A DNA stretch of 64,000 nucleotides from Bin87 sp965197635 (GTDB taxonomy: Bacteria > Chloroflexota > Dehalococcoidia > Lucifugimonadales > UBA3495), in assembly GCA_965197635.1 (NCBI GenBank), contig CBDANN010000007.1:434001-498000 (forward strand), given 5' to 3'. The translations under genes were made by a program, and so were the position numbers. The notes under the pieces are model-generated. The model had not been told where the DNA came from, did no database searches, and saw only the letters and a list, made by a program, of their open reading frames with translations. How positions within the stretch are numbered: the first letter of the stretch is position 1; every line of letters begins with the position of its first letter. Below, one piece after another: positions 17,231-26,520 of this stretch.

Positions 17231-17755
17231 CTAGTCAGACGCCGGGATCTGGAGACCCAACCCGGCGGCGATGAACCGCTTGCCGTTTTCCTGGTAACGC
17301 GCCGTGGGGTTTTCCAGTCGCTTCCGGTGGATTTCCGGCAGCTCGCGGATCCTTCCCGGAACACCGACGACCAGGGATTCGTCGGGGATCGGGACGCCGG
17401 TAACAATGGCCCCGGCGCCAATGAGGACGTAGTTGCCAACCTGGCAGTCCTCGAGGCACACGGCGTTGACCCCGATCATCACGTTGTTGCCGACGATGCC
17501 ACCGTGCACCACGGCACCGTGGGTCATCAGGACGTTATCGCCCAGTTCCAGATAATCGTCGGTGTGCAGCACGCAGTTGTCCTGAATGGAGCAATTCTTA
17601 CCGATAATAATCTGCCCGTAGTCAGCCCGGATCACGGCGCCGGGCCAGATGCTGGTGCCCTCGCCGATGATGACGTCGCCGACGATGTAAGCGGCTTCGC
17701 TGACGAAAACGCTGGGGTGAATTTGCGGGGTCTTGCCGTCAATACTGCGAATCAA
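17231..17755 (-). CDS. Gamma-carbonic anhydrase family protein
   Basis: A 174-residue left-handed beta-helix protein with hexapeptide repeats (IIIGEGTSIWPGAVIRAD read in part, NCSIQDNCVLH, NVMIGVNAV). Zinc ligands of the gamma class are visible as H in NCVLHTDD and both histidines in THGAVVHGG. Enzymes of this fold hydrate carbon dioxide, but many homologues (YrdA, PaaY) have other or no activity. The TTG at 17755 is chosen because AGGAGG lies six bases before it; upstream codons in frame have no ribosome site. It overlaps the end of the upstream gene by 17 bases. Confidence 0.9.
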   Translation of the reverse strand: MIRSIDGKTPQIHPSVFVSEAAYIVGDVIIGEGTSIWPGAVIRADYGQIIIGKNCSIQDNCVLHTDDYLELGDNVLMTHGAVVHGGIVGNNVMIGVNAVCLEDCQVGNYVLIGAGAIVTGVPIPDESLVVGVPGRIRELPEIHRKRLENPTARYQENGKRFIAAGLGLQIPASD

Positions 17756-18335
17756 AGGAGTCCTCCTGGTTCCGATTGGTACCGGCAATTATAGCCGTAC
17801 CGGGGGAGCAAGTAGCGGCGGGCGATGTCGCATTTGGCCGTGCGGCAAGTGATTCGGTGGCGAGGCGGGCCATGACCTGCTGGATCGTTTCCGGAGAAGG
17901 TTGGGCCGCGATAGCTGCAATCACGGCCTCGCGCAACCGCTTGACGCGGCGAACCAAACGGCGGAGTGACAGGCGGATGACTGAAGGATTAAAATTGCCG
18001 CCGGGTTCGTCCTGCGACAGGCCCCGGATGCCGGGAGTCTCGCCACCGGAGGCGGACTGGCACTTCTCCAACTCGTGGAGGAATTGGTACACCTCGCGGA
18101 AGGTGCGACGGTGGGTAAAGGCCAGGTTGCCGTCGTACACCAACATACCCAGCGCGTTGGTCAGCCGGCGACGGCTGTAGTGACGCTGGCCCCAGTGGAC
18201 GGAGGCCGCGGTTACCGCGTGGCTGGCCGCCCGGCATAGCGCCTGGGCCGCGCGCAGGTATTCGTGGTGGGCGATGTTCGCAGTGGCGAAGTCGAGATAG
18301 CGCTGGCTGAGTTCCAGATGATGGGCTGGTTTCAC
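17739..18335 (-). CDS. PaREP1/HEPN-like helical protein
   Basis: A 198-residue protein. The first 60 residues, HLELSQRYLDFATANIAH then EYLRAAQALCRAASHAVTAA, resemble the HEPN-like helical bundle of PaREP1 proteins, and HYSRRRL plus a later helical stretch continue it. The last 55 residues are low-complexity (Ala, Pro, Asn-rich). HEPN proteins are often nucleotide-binding or RNase toxins, but the R-x4-6-H motif is not evident, so no activity is claimed. The gene overlaps the carbonic anhydrase gene start, indicating translational coupling. Confidence 0.6.
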   Translation of the reverse strand: MKPAHHLELSQRYLDFATANIAHHEYLRAAQALCRAASHAVTAASVHWGQRHYSRRRLTNALGMLVYDGNLAFTHRRTFREVYQFLHELEKCQSASGGETPGIRGLSQDEPGGNFNPSVIRLSLRRLVRRVKRLREAVIAAIAAQPSPETIQQVMARLATESLAARPNATSPAATCSPGTAIIAGTNRNQEDSFDSQY

Positions 18336-18800
18336 GGGCCGGTGCTCCGGTTCGCGGGGTTTTCGATGCGGTATTTGGTGGTTTTGTCAGTTGGGGTGTC
18401 CGCCAGAGGATTTGGGTCGGTGTCAGCCCCCACGGCCGGGGGTTTTACGCAAGATTTTGACCCACAATGTTTCGTGGACGACGTGGTTCGACGAGTTCAC
18501 CATGAGCGAACTGGTCAGCAACATCGCCGGACACGCAGCGCGTGGGCAGTCGCTGTGCTCCCCGAGACCACGCCGGTTAGATAATGGCCGGGCGGCGGCA
18601 ATTGGCGGAGCAAGGTTTGCGATTTTGGTTCTGACGGGTTGGCCGTGAACGACCCGGATACCTCTGGCTGGGCAAGACTTTTCACGTGACAAGTTCATTA
18701 TAGGAACTGCCGTTCTATAACGTCAAGGGTCAGGTGTCAGGAGGTAGCGTTCCGTTTTAGGTGGTTCAACTCCCGTCATGGTTGACGCACCCGCACGGCC

Positions 18801-18823
18801 AGGGCAACCACAAGGGTTGCCCC
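18801..18823. repeat. Short palindrome AGGGCAACC...GGTTGCCCCT
   Basis: AGGGCAACC and GGTTGCCCCT pair around CACAAG (followed by AC). It is a divergent relative of the GTAGGGGCG palindromes and is itself framed by the TTTTAGGTGGTT inverted repeat. Confidence 0.55.
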
Positions 18824-18867
18824 TACGTCCTAACCACCTAAAATGGACCGCTACCGTGTCATTGGAT

Positions 18868-19059
18868 CTGTTCAGGATTGATGAGGCGTTTCGCCTGCTA
18901 TGCCGTCATTCCGGCCCCGGTATCAGGTACGGGGCGGCCTTTGAGCCGGGATCCAGAAGCGTTTCCAGACCGCAAGGTTGTCTGTCACGGCCGGCTCTGG
19001 ATTCCTGCTTTCGCAGGAATGACGAGTTGGGGTTGGAATGCCCTCTCAATCCTGAACAG
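18868..19059. repeat. Inverted-repeat element, MITE-like, 192 bp
   Basis: Outer arms CTGTTCAGGATTGA and TCAATCCTGAACAG are perfect 14-bp complements. Nested inside is a second inverted repeat, GTCATTCC (18905) and GGAATGAC (19016). The inner part resembles the GTCATTCC-type repeat also found at 32278-32357. No coding capacity and no clear target duplication. Confidence 0.65.
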
Positions 19060-19150
19060 TTACGAGTGACGCTACAGCGTTGACATCGGCGAACACATGC
19101 TCTAATATTGGAGGCGGATACAGAACATACGTTTGTGGAGGTCCGACACC

Positions 19151-20128
19151 ATGGCCGCTGCCGAAGTTACCGAAATCCAATGCAAGTCCCTCATCAACCA
19201 GGTGAGCGCGCCGGATTTTCATTTTCGCTGGACGATCAATCCGTACCGGGGTTGTCGCCACGCCTGCCGGTATTGCTACGCGCGGTCCACCCACCAGTAT
19301 TGGGGCATGGACGCGGGCGCGGATTTCGAGCGGCAGATATTCGCCAAGGTCAACGCTCCCCAAGTGCTCCGGCAAGAACTGTCGCGTCCCAAGTGGCGCG
19401 GGGAAGCCATCGCCATCGGCACCGCATCGGATCCCTACGAGCCGGCCGAAGCGCAGTACCAGTTGACCCGGCAGATACTGGAAGTGTTGTCCGAGTTTCG
19501 CAACCCGGCATCGGTAACCACCAAAGGCACCCTCGCGCGAAGGGACGTTGACGTGCTCCGGCAGTTGAACGAAACAGCCGGGGCGCAGGTGGTTTTCAGC
19601 GTGGGCACGATTGACGAGGCAGTGTGGCGGCAGACCGAACCGGGAGCGCCGCACCCAATGGCGCGCCTGGAGACCATGCAGTACCTGGTGGAGCACGGCG
19701 TGCCGGCGGGCATCCTGGCGGCTCCGCTGCTGCCCGGACTGTCGGACAGCGCGGCGAGCATAGACGCGCTGGTGGCCGCCGCCGCCGAGCATCGCGCCCA
19801 GTTTCTTTCCGGCAACTTGCTGTTCCTGCGACCGGGCAGCCGAGAATGGTTCATGCCGTTCATACGCGAATCCTACCCACATTTGGCTCCCGGGTACGCC
19901 CGGTTGTACCGAAGCGAACACGCGCCGCGGGACTACACCAACGCCGTGCTGGGCCTGGTGGACGACGCTCGATTACGTTGGGAACTACCCCGGATGCCGT
20001 CGGTGAAAGGGCTGCAACCCGCGACGCTGCCCAGGTTTTCCGAAGTCATTGAGGCTGCCGACCAGTTGCCGTTAGCGTCGGCGGAAGCAGGAACGCCTAT
20101 CCAGCTGGCATTGCCACTGGCGGCCTGA
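19151..20128 (+). CDS. Radical SAM protein, SplB-like (Rv2578c/PA0069 type)
   Basis: A 325-residue radical SAM protein. The 4Fe-4S motif CxxxCxxC is at C35, C39 and C42 (GCRHACRYCYAR), following FRWTINPYRG, the signature of the Rv2578c group related to spore photoproduct lyase. AIGTASDPYEP and SVTTKGTLARRDVDVL are further family landmarks. The reaction is unknown. The ATG at 19151 is preferred over an upstream GTG because GGAGG lies nine bases before it. It faces a convergent gene two bases away. Confidence 0.88.
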   Translation: MAAAEVTEIQCKSLINQVSAPDFHFRWTINPYRGCRHACRYCYARSTHQYWGMDAGADFERQIFAKVNAPQVLRQELSRPKWRGEAIAIGTASDPYEPAEAQYQLTRQILEVLSEFRNPASVTTKGTLARRDVDVLRQLNETAGAQVVFSVGTIDEAVWRQTEPGAPHPMARLETMQYLVEHGVPAGILAAPLLPGLSDSAASIDALVAAAAEHRAQFLSGNLLFLRPGSREWFMPFIRESYPHLAPGYARLYRSEHAPRDYTNAVLGLVDDARLRWELPRMPSVKGLQPATLPRFSEVIEAADQLPLASAEAGTPIQLALPLAA

Positions 20129-20129
20129 T

Positions 20130-20588
20130 TTACACGGTAGGTGTCCAAATTTGCCCGCGTTGGCGGACCGGTTCCAGCAACGATTCGTCGAGGGGGATCG
20201 GATCGTAATCCTCGCGATTGGGCGCGCGATAGCTCAGGGATGAGCACACCGTTTCGTTGGTGTAGTAACCCCGATAGATCTGGGTAACCAATTCCTGAAA
20301 GAACGCGGGATTGTCTGTTTCAACCGATTTCAGAGCGTCGGTCTGGGCAGTATCGGACAAAGAAGGGAAAGGCCCGCCGCGCTCACTAGCGGCCAGCTCG
20401 ATCTGCACCAGACCTTCCATCAGTCCACGGCGCCGCGCGCTGGACCCACCGGCTACCGATTCGATGAAGTCCGCGATGCCCAAGTCGCCAGCGGCCGGCA
20501 TATCGCCAGCGGCCGGCACGATACGGTTCAGCACAGTGGACAACAGGGCGCGCTGGTCGTTGCTCAATATTGTGTTGCAGGTGGTCAT
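20130..20588 (-). CDS. Gluconate 2-dehydrogenase subunit 3 family protein
   Basis: A 152-residue protein with the subunit 3 pattern: LSNDQRALLSTVLNRIVPAAGD near the N-terminus read in two parts, LGIADFIE, and a C-terminal FFQELVTQIYRGYYTN. In the family it is the small partner of an FAD-containing GMC dehydrogenase; no such large subunit is in this window and no Tat signal is present. A tandem AAGDMP/AAGDLG repeat near residue 25-36 comes from an 18-bp duplication. The ATG at 20588 is chosen since upstream codons lack family sequence. Confidence 0.78.
   Translation of the reverse strand: MTTCNTILSNDQRALLSTVLNRIVPAAGDMPAAGDLGIADFIESVAGGSSARRRGLMEGLVQIELAASERGGPFPSLSDTAQTDALKSVETDNPAFFQELVTQIYRGYYTNETVCSSLSYRAPNREDYDPIPLDESLLEPVRQRGQIWTPTV
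20485..20520 (-). repeat. 18-bp near-perfect tandem duplication, in frame
   Basis: TCGCCAGCGGCCGGCA occurs twice with an 18-base period inside the gluconate dehydrogenase subunit 3-like gene. It adds six codons and keeps the frame, unlike the other duplications in the window. Confidence 0.85.
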
Positions 20589-20691
20589 GGAAATGTCCCT
20601 ATTCAGCCAATGGTTACGGCGATGATAACACGGAGTGCAACGAGTCCCCGACTCGTGCAAATTGGCACGACCAATAACGGGGATCCAAGTG

Positions 20692-21240
20692 TCAGAAAAT
20701 GATGCTCAAGGCGCCGTGGTCGGAGAGTTCCTCCTGGTCCAGCACGGCACGCTTGTAGCAAAGGCGCAGTTGCCCGTCCACGCGGCGCAGGCGCACGTCG
20801 TAGCGACCCACGTAGGGGGCGGACTCGCCGGCGCGAAACCGCCAGACGGCCACGGCTGCGGTTGCTTCTATTTCGTCCCCGTCAACGGCCGTTACCATCA
20901 CGTTGCCAATGAACCGGCGGGTGCGTGACCACGGGTACTCCCGGTGCGCGTGGCGGCTTTGCAAGCGAACCACCCGGGCGGCCATGCGGCGATAGTCGTC
21001 GTCAATGAAAACCAGGTCCGACGCGGGGTCACCTTCGGGCAGGTCGGTGGTGGGCACCAGGTATCGGGCGTCGGGCGTGTACAGTTCCAGCCACGCATCC
21101 AGGTTCCAGTCGTCCAACAGGCGGGCTTCCAAGTAGAGGAATTGCTCGACCTCGTGCTGGAGGAGCAGAGACTCGATGGTAGCCGGCAAACCGGCGATTG
21201 ATGGCGAGGCTGGCGTCATTTGGGCAGCCATATCTTTCAC
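20692..21240 (-). CDS. Aromatic-ring-hydroxylating dioxygenase beta subunit
   Basis: A 182-residue small subunit of a Rieske non-heme iron oxygenase (SnoaL-like cone fold). LLQHEVEQFLYLEARLLDDW then WLELYTPDARYLVP and SHTRRFIGNV-like SRTRRFIGNV are family landmarks. It supports the alpha subunit structurally. The alpha subunit gene ends 11 bases upstream, so both are one operon. The GTG at 21240 or the ATG at 21228 could be the start. Confidence 0.9.
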   Translation of the reverse strand: MKDMAAQMTPASPSIAGLPATIESLLLQHEVEQFLYLEARLLDDWNLDAWLELYTPDARYLVPTTDLPEGDPASDLVFIDDDYRRMAARVVRLQSRHAHREYPWSRTRRFIGNVMVTAVDGDEIEATAAVAVWRFRAGESAPYVGRYDVRLRRVDGQLRLCYKRAVLDQEELSDHGALSIIF

Positions 21241-21251
21241 GCTCTCGACGC

Positions 21252-22589
21252 TTAGTTGTCCGCTGCGATGGTGAGTTCAGGCGACGGAAGCACTTCGGGG
21301 ATCTCGCCCAACGCGAGACCGCGTTCGAACTGATCAACGTGAGGCCGGTCGGCGACCAGGGATTGCCAGCGTCGCCAGAAAGAGCGAATCTGCAGTTCGT
21401 CGTTACCCTTGGGATCCCGGTGGAATCCCCGGGAGAGGTCGGACCATTCCACGCCGCCGGAGCGGAACCCCTGCTGGCAGGACTCCAGGGCTTCAGTATC
21501 GTCGGGCGTGGCGAAGCCACCGGGGCCGAGGAAGGTCAGGAAAGAGTCGAGGCGCCGGTTCAGGCGGTCACCGGTTTCGCCGGAGGGGACCATCTGCCAC
21601 GCCGTTACGTCCATGCTGTCCGGGCCGGTGGGCTGGAAAACACGGATGGTGACGGCCATGATGTCGTTGATGACAAGGTTGGGGAAGATCACCATGTTGC
21701 GGCTTTTTTCGCACATACGGATGGCCTTGGTACGGCCGTGGCGGGCGATGAGTTCGTCCTTGATGCCCTGGATTTCCTCGCGCGCTTCCTCACCGAAGTA
21801 GGGGTGCCACATGGCGATGGGCCGGCCGTAGATGGCATCGTTTTCCATGATACCGTGGCCATTGCCCAGAGAACGTCCGAAGCCTCGACGGCGGCTGATG
21901 GACGGGATTTCGCCGCCGACCTCGTTGGCCATGTAGTCGAAATAGGTCTGGTGGGTGGGCAAGGCGTGGTAGCCGTCAATGCTGTTCTCGGCGAGCAGCT
22001 TCCAGTTGGCCTTAATGGTGTAGCGGTTGGAGCCGGGGATCACACGCATACCGTCGGGAGCCTGGTCGGCCACCAGATCGAGGTATTCGGCAGCGCCGGC
22101 CAAGTAGTCCACCAGCGGCTCGGTTTCCTGGTCGAAGCAGACGAAGATGAAGCCCTTATAGCTATCAAAGCGTGGGGAGCGCAGGCTCATCTCGGCGCGG
22201 TCAAAGTCGGGGCCGTAGCCGTCGACGTCGGGCATACCGATCAGTTCGCCGGAAGTGTTGAAGCTCCAGGCGTGGTAGAAACACTGCAAGACCTGGGCGT
22301 TGCCGTGGTCAGTGCGGCAGATGAGGGCGCCGCGGTGGGGGCAGGTGTTGTGGAACACCTGCAACTCGCCGTCCCGGTTGCGGGCGAAAAACAGCGGGCG
22401 TTCCGCCACCACGCGCCGAGCGTAGTCGCCGGGATTGGGGACTTCCGATTCGTGGCCGAGGTACAGCCAACACCGGTCGAATATCCGCTGCCGTTCCAAC
22501 TCGTAGATTTCGGGCAGCATCATGCTGGAGCGATGCACTCGGAACTTGCCCAGATCGGGGCGGTCATATACCAAACTGTCGATGTCCAT
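21252..22589 (-). CDS. Aromatic-ring-hydroxylating dioxygenase alpha subunit
   Basis: A 445-residue catalytic subunit. The Rieske 2Fe-2S ligands are in CPHRGALIC and CFYHAWSF; the mononuclear iron site is in NSIDGYHALPTH, giving the Asp-His-His pattern. Such enzymes add both atoms of O2 to an aromatic ring, using electrons from a reductase and ferredoxin that are not encoded nearby. The ATG at 22589 follows GAGGAAGG and starts MDIDSLVYDRPD; upstream codons in frame are not family-like. The natural substrate cannot be read from sequence. Confidence 0.94.
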   Translation of the reverse strand: MDIDSLVYDRPDLGKFRVHRSSMMLPEIYELERQRIFDRCWLYLGHESEVPNPGDYARRVVAERPLFFARNRDGELQVFHNTCPHRGALICRTDHGNAQVLQCFYHAWSFNTSGELIGMPDVDGYGPDFDRAEMSLRSPRFDSYKGFIFVCFDQETEPLVDYLAGAAEYLDLVADQAPDGMRVIPGSNRYTIKANWKLLAENSIDGYHALPTHQTYFDYMANEVGGEIPSISRRRGFGRSLGNGHGIMENDAIYGRPIAMWHPYFGEEAREEIQGIKDELIARHGRTKAIRMCEKSRNMVIFPNLVINDIMAVTIRVFQPTGPDSMDVTAWQMVPSGETGDRLNRRLDSFLTFLGPGGFATPDDTEALESCQQGFRSGGVEWSDLSRGFHRDPKGNDELQIRSFWRRWQSLVADRPHVDQFERGLALGEIPEVLPSPELTIAADN

Positions 22590-22623
22590 ACCTAACCTTC
22601 CTCGCGTGATCGACCCGCGAAGC

Positions 22624-23322
22624 TCATTGCGTGGCGTCAAAGATCAGTTCGCGCACCCGGAACTCGAACCCCGGCATAACGTCTTCTCCTGAGAGGATTT
22701 CGGGGTCGTCAAGCGCTTCCGGTTCATGGTCGGGGCGGTAAATAGTCACGCGGCGGTTGCGCGGGTCAATCAGCCAGGCGAGACGGGCGCCATTGGCGAG
22801 ATACTCGCCCATCTTGCGCCGCAGGTGCGCCAGCGTGTTGGAAGGCGAGCGAATCTCAGCGACGAAATCGGGGCAGATTTGGCCGGTCCGGTACTGCTCC
22901 GGGTCCAGGGCGGCGAGCCGTTCCGGCGACACCCACGACGCATCCGGGCCGCGGCCGCCCAGGCCAGGGATGCGGAACACCGTCGCCGACGACGGGGTGA
23001 TCCCTCCGTTATGCAGCGACCACATGGTTACGAAAGCGATCAGACGCGATTCTATGGTCCCGCCCGGCATCAACATGGGCGGCATTATAATCAGTTCACC
23101 CGTGTCGTTGTACTCGATGGCGTACAACTCGTTGGCTTCCAAGAAGGCGTGGAGGCAGTTGAAGTCAATTTCAGCCAGCGTCTTGCCGCCCAGCAGCGGG
23201 CGCAAGTTCAGCGTGATGGGCAGGCCGGGGCTGTCGGCGTCCAGCCAATAGACCGCTTCGGTAGCCTTACCGGGCATCGCGTCGTCTATAGAGCTGGGCG
23301 TTTTGCCGATTTGGGTTGTCAT
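22624..23322 (-). CDS. Uma2 family endonuclease-like protein (DUF820)
   Basis: A 232-residue protein with the restriction-endonuclease-like core of Uma2 proteins: GELIIMPPM, then PDASWVSPERL, CPDFVAEIRSPSNTL (the PD...E.RS catalytic strand) and GARLAWLIDPRNRRVTIYRP. The family is expanded in Chloroflexi and cyanobacteria; function is uncertain. It lies between the dioxygenase and the hydrolase on the same strand with short gaps. Confidence 0.88.
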   Translation of the reverse strand: MTTQIGKTPSSIDDAMPGKATEAVYWLDADSPGLPITLNLRPLLGGKTLAEIDFNCLHAFLEANELYAIEYNDTGELIIMPPMLMPGGTIESRLIAFVTMWSLHNGGITPSSATVFRIPGLGGRGPDASWVSPERLAALDPEQYRTGQICPDFVAEIRSPSNTLAHLRRKMGEYLANGARLAWLIDPRNRRVTIYRPDHEPEALDDPEILSGEDVMPGFEFRVRELIFDATQ

Positions 23323-23352
23323 GGCGTCGTCTCCGGGGTTGGCGGCGACCGG

Positions 23353-25116
23353 CTACCGGGGGATGACCGGTAGAGTGATGTGGGATGGGTAGAGGGTGGA
23401 GTGGTACACGGTCTGTTGGGCGGTTTCCAGGCGGGTGTCCACGCCGAGGGCGGCTCCGGTGTTGGGGTTGCGGTCGAAGCGGGGGAAGTTGCTGCTGGAT
23501 ATGTCCACCCTCATGCGGTGGCCGGCTTTGATGACATGGCTGGTAGCCCACAGGTCTATCGTATAGCGGTACACTTCGCCGGGGTTGACGAAAGACGGTT
23601 CGCGGACCGAAGTGCGATACCTGGCGCGGACGATGCCGTCCTGCAGGTTGTGGGCGAAACCGTCGGGGCGCACATCAACGAGTTTGGCGGTGAAATCGGT
23701 GTCCACGGCGGTGGTGGCGGCGTAGAGGGTTGCCGAGATGGGGCCGGTGATCTCCAGATCGGCGGGCAGCGGTTCGGAGGTGAACGACAGCACGTCGGAG
23801 CGGTCTTCCGCCGGGCCCTGATCGAAAACGCCGTAATCGATGATCAGCGTGTTGCCGCCGCGGGTGGGCACCGGATCAGACGGGTCGTAGGTGAACTGAT
23901 CGGCGGGTTCGTCAGGCTCAGACGGGACCGTGGACAGGGAGCCGTCGCCGGCGCGGGTGTTGGCGCTGCCGCCGGAATGGAGGTACCACCGGGTGTACTG
24001 AGTGCGGGACAGGGGCCACTCGTTCTCGTCGCGCCAGCGGTTGTCGCCCATCACGAAAAGGCGGACCGGAGCGTCGTCCATGATGCCGGTTTCCGCTCCC
24101 TTCAGCCAGTAGTCGTACCAACGAAGCAGGTAATCGTGGAGTTCGATGGCCGCTTCGGAGCCGAAATCGATATTGCCGGCGCCGCCGGTGTTCGGCTCGG
24201 TGTAGGGTCGCAGGTGCGCCCAGGGGCCGACGAGGAGCTTCTGGTTGCGGCGAGCCTGTTCGCTACCACCGTGTTTGCGGATGGTCTGGAACGCGTTCAA
24301 CGCTCCTTCCAGAAAGATGTCGTACCACGAGCTGACGTGGAACATGGGGATGGTGACGTTCCTGGCCTGGCGCATCAGGTTGATGCCCCACCAGTAGGGG
24401 CCATCCAACTCTTCGTCAAAGTATTCGTGGAAGTAGGGTGCGGCTTCCTTGAGGAGGTCGATCCAGTCACGCAGTGGCAGGTGGCGATACCACTGGTCGG
24501 ACAGGGGTTGGCCGAAGTTGCCCGGCTCGATAACGTACTCGTCCATCTTGGCGAGGAGGGCCTCGTGCCCGCCGCGGGCCAGGGTGTTGCGTCCCTTGAG
24601 GATGGCGTACGGAACGTTCCAGCCCCATTCCATCGCGCCGCCGGTGTGATACACCCAGGACTGGTGGAAGTCGGAAGATGCCGAGAAGACGGCCATGGTG
24701 TCCAAATGCGGCGGCAGCGGATGCTTGCCGGCCAGCGTGTATTGGGTTGCGCCCAAGTAGCTCTGTCCGGTGGTTGCGACGCGGCCGCTGGACCAGGGTT
24801 GTCGCGCCGCCCACTCGACGGTGTCATAGCCGTCCAACGCTTCCTGGAAGAGGGGATTGTATTCGCCTTCAGATTCAAAGCGCCCGCGCACGTCCTGGCT
24901 CAGCAGGATATAGCCGTTGCGGGGGAAAAACCAGATGGAATGGTCGGGGTTGTTCAGGTAGCTGTCCTTGCTGTAGGGCCCGCGATTGACCAGGACCGGA
25001 AACCGGCCGGGGGCGTCGGGGCGCACCACGTCAGTTGCCAGACGGGTGCCGTCGCGCATAGGCACCATGACGTTGGGTTCGCGGATAACCTGGTACTGCT
25101 GTCGCTGCGCGGTCAT
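23353..25116 (-). CDS. CocE/NonD family hydrolase
   Basis: A 587-residue serine hydrolase. The N-terminal alpha/beta-hydrolase domain has VPMRDGTRLATDVVRP and the nucleophile serine in GQSYLGATQ; a cap and a C-terminal jelly-roll domain (from about residue 370, ending with VYRYTIDLWATSH and HRMRVDISSSNFPRFDRN) complete the CocE architecture. Known members hydrolyse cocaine, glutaryl-7-ACA and X-Pro peptides. The ATG at 25116 is chosen because GGAGG lies eight bases before it. Likely an operon with the genes at 20692-23322. Confidence 0.92.
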   Translation of the reverse strand: MTAQRQQYQVIREPNVMVPMRDGTRLATDVVRPDAPGRFPVLVNRGPYSKDSYLNNPDHSIWFFPRNGYILLSQDVRGRFESEGEYNPLFQEALDGYDTVEWAARQPWSSGRVATTGQSYLGATQYTLAGKHPLPPHLDTMAVFSASSDFHQSWVYHTGGAMEWGWNVPYAILKGRNTLARGGHEALLAKMDEYVIEPGNFGQPLSDQWYRHLPLRDWIDLLKEAAPYFHEYFDEELDGPYWWGINLMRQARNVTIPMFHVSSWYDIFLEGALNAFQTIRKHGGSEQARRNQKLLVGPWAHLRPYTEPNTGGAGNIDFGSEAAIELHDYLLRWYDYWLKGAETGIMDDAPVRLFVMGDNRWRDENEWPLSRTQYTRWYLHSGGSANTRAGDGSLSTVPSEPDEPADQFTYDPSDPVPTRGGNTLIIDYGVFDQGPAEDRSDVLSFTSEPLPADLEITGPISATLYAATTAVDTDFTAKLVDVRPDGFAHNLQDGIVRARYRTSVREPSFVNPGEVYRYTIDLWATSHVIKAGHRMRVDISSSNFPRFDRNPNTGAALGVDTRLETAQQTVYHSTLYPSHITLPVIPR

Positions 25117-25330
25117 GCAGGGCACCTCCGGTGGCGGGCCGGCCAAAGCGGTCGGCTTCAGTTGCGTCAACGATACCCGGCGGACTCCACAGCGTCAATG
25201 TACCCGGGACTAACCACTGCCCGCGCTCACGAAGCAGAGGCGGAACCGGGAACCGTGCGGGATTGCGTCGGCGCGGGGGCTGGGATAGACTGATTCGCAA
25301 CCATCGTAGATGCACAGAACAGGAGCCTCC

Positions 25331-26506
25331 GTGACCACGATTACTAAGACTCCCGAAGAAGCCCAGTCGCAAATCGTCAGCATGGTGCGCGATTTCGTGA
25401 GGCGCGAGGTGGAACCCGCGGCTGCTCAACACGACGCCGAGGATACCGTTCCCTACGATCTCATCGACCGGATGAAAGAACTGGGCCTGTTCGGGATCAA
25501 CGTGCCGGAAGAATACGGCGGCATGGGTCTGGATTACACCACCTTTGCGATGATTTTCGAGGAAATCAGCAAGGGATATATGACGCTGACGGGTGCGCTG
25601 GGCACTCATCATATCCTGACGTACGTGCTCACGCATTACGGCACACAGGAGCAACGGGATCAGTTTTTGCCGCGACTCTCCAGCGGGCAGATCAGGGGCG
25701 GGCTGGCCCTCACCGAGCCGGGCGGCGGCAGCGACGTGGGCGCGCTGCAGACCCGCGCCGTTAAAGACGGCGAGGAGTACGTGGTCAACGGCTCCAAGAT
25801 GTTCATCACCAACGCCGAATCGGGCGACGCCTTCTGCCTGTTGGCCCGCACCGACCCCGACCCGTCCATCAAGCATCGGGGATTGTCGGCGTTCGTGATT
25901 GAAAAAGACGGCAGTCCTGGGTTCAAGGTGGGCCGCCACCTGGACAAGCTGGGATATCGCGGACTGGATACCTGCGAGCTGTTTTTTGAGGACTTCCGTA
26001 TTCCGGCCGAGAACCTGATCGGCGGCGTGGAGAACGAGGGATTTGGGCAGGTGATGAGCGGACTGGAGACGGGTCGCATCAACGTGGGGGCGCGGGCGGT
26101 GGGCGTTGCGCAAGCCGCTCTGGACGCTTCCATGCGATACATCCAGCAGCGCGAATCTTTCGGCGTGCCCATCAGCCAACACCAGGCCATCCAGCTGAAA
26201 ATCGCGGATATGGCCACCAAGATCCAGGCCGCCCGTCTGTTGGTGTACGATGCCGCCGCCAAGAAGGACAGCGGCGAGCGCATCGACCTGGAGTCGGGCA
26301 TGGCCAAGCTGTTTGCCAGCGAGGTGTGCGGCGAGGTTTCCATGGAAGCCATGCGAATTCACGGCGGCTACGGCTACACCAAGGACTTTCCCGTGGAACG
26401 CTACTATCGCGACGCGCCCCTGATGATCATAGGCGAAGGCACCAACGAGATTATGCGGCTGGTGATCGCCCGGCAGTTGCTGCGCCGGCCGGAGTACCAG
26501 CTGTAA
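25331..26506 (+). CDS. Acyl-CoA dehydrogenase family protein
   Basis: A 391-residue FAD flavoenzyme. The three domains are visible: N-terminal helices, the beta domain starting LALTEPGGGSDVGA and FITNAESGDAFCLLART, and the C-terminal helical domain. The catalytic base is the glutamate in IIGEGTNEIMRL, and the HGGYGYTKDFPVERYYRD segment is typical. It oxidises an acyl-CoA at the alpha-beta bond, electrons passing to ETF. The GTG at 25331 follows AGGAG. It is divergent from the hydrolase gene. Confidence 0.94.
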   Translation: MTTITKTPEEAQSQIVSMVRDFVRREVEPAAAQHDAEDTVPYDLIDRMKELGLFGINVPEEYGGMGLDYTTFAMIFEEISKGYMTLTGALGTHHILTYVLTHYGTQEQRDQFLPRLSSGQIRGGLALTEPGGGSDVGALQTRAVKDGEEYVVNGSKMFITNAESGDAFCLLARTDPDPSIKHRGLSAFVIEKDGSPGFKVGRHLDKLGYRGLDTCELFFEDFRIPAENLIGGVENEGFGQVMSGLETGRINVGARAVGVAQAALDASMRYIQQRESFGVPISQHQAIQLKIADMATKIQAARLLVYDAAAKKDSGERIDLESGMAKLFASEVCGEVSMEAMRIHGGYGYTKDFPVERYYRDAPLMIIGEGTNEIMRLVIARQLLRRPEYQL

Positions 26507-26520
26507 AGAGCCGCGACGCG

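Larger units (their letters stand above)
18336..19150. other. Intergenic stretch with several inverted repeats
   Basis: No convincing gene is seen in these 815 bases. The stretch holds the arms TTTTAGGTGGTT (about 18753) and AACCACCTAAAA (about 18833), a palindrome at 18801-18823 and a larger inverted-repeat element at 18868-19059. Short open frames here have no ribosome site or family resemblance. Confidence 0.6.

Noticed and set aside
23380..25293. 637-codon plus-strand open frame
   Set aside because: Shadow of the CocE-type hydrolase; repetitive Val/Gly/Ala sequence with no motifs. The same applies to 21198-22595 opposite the dioxygenase alpha subunit.
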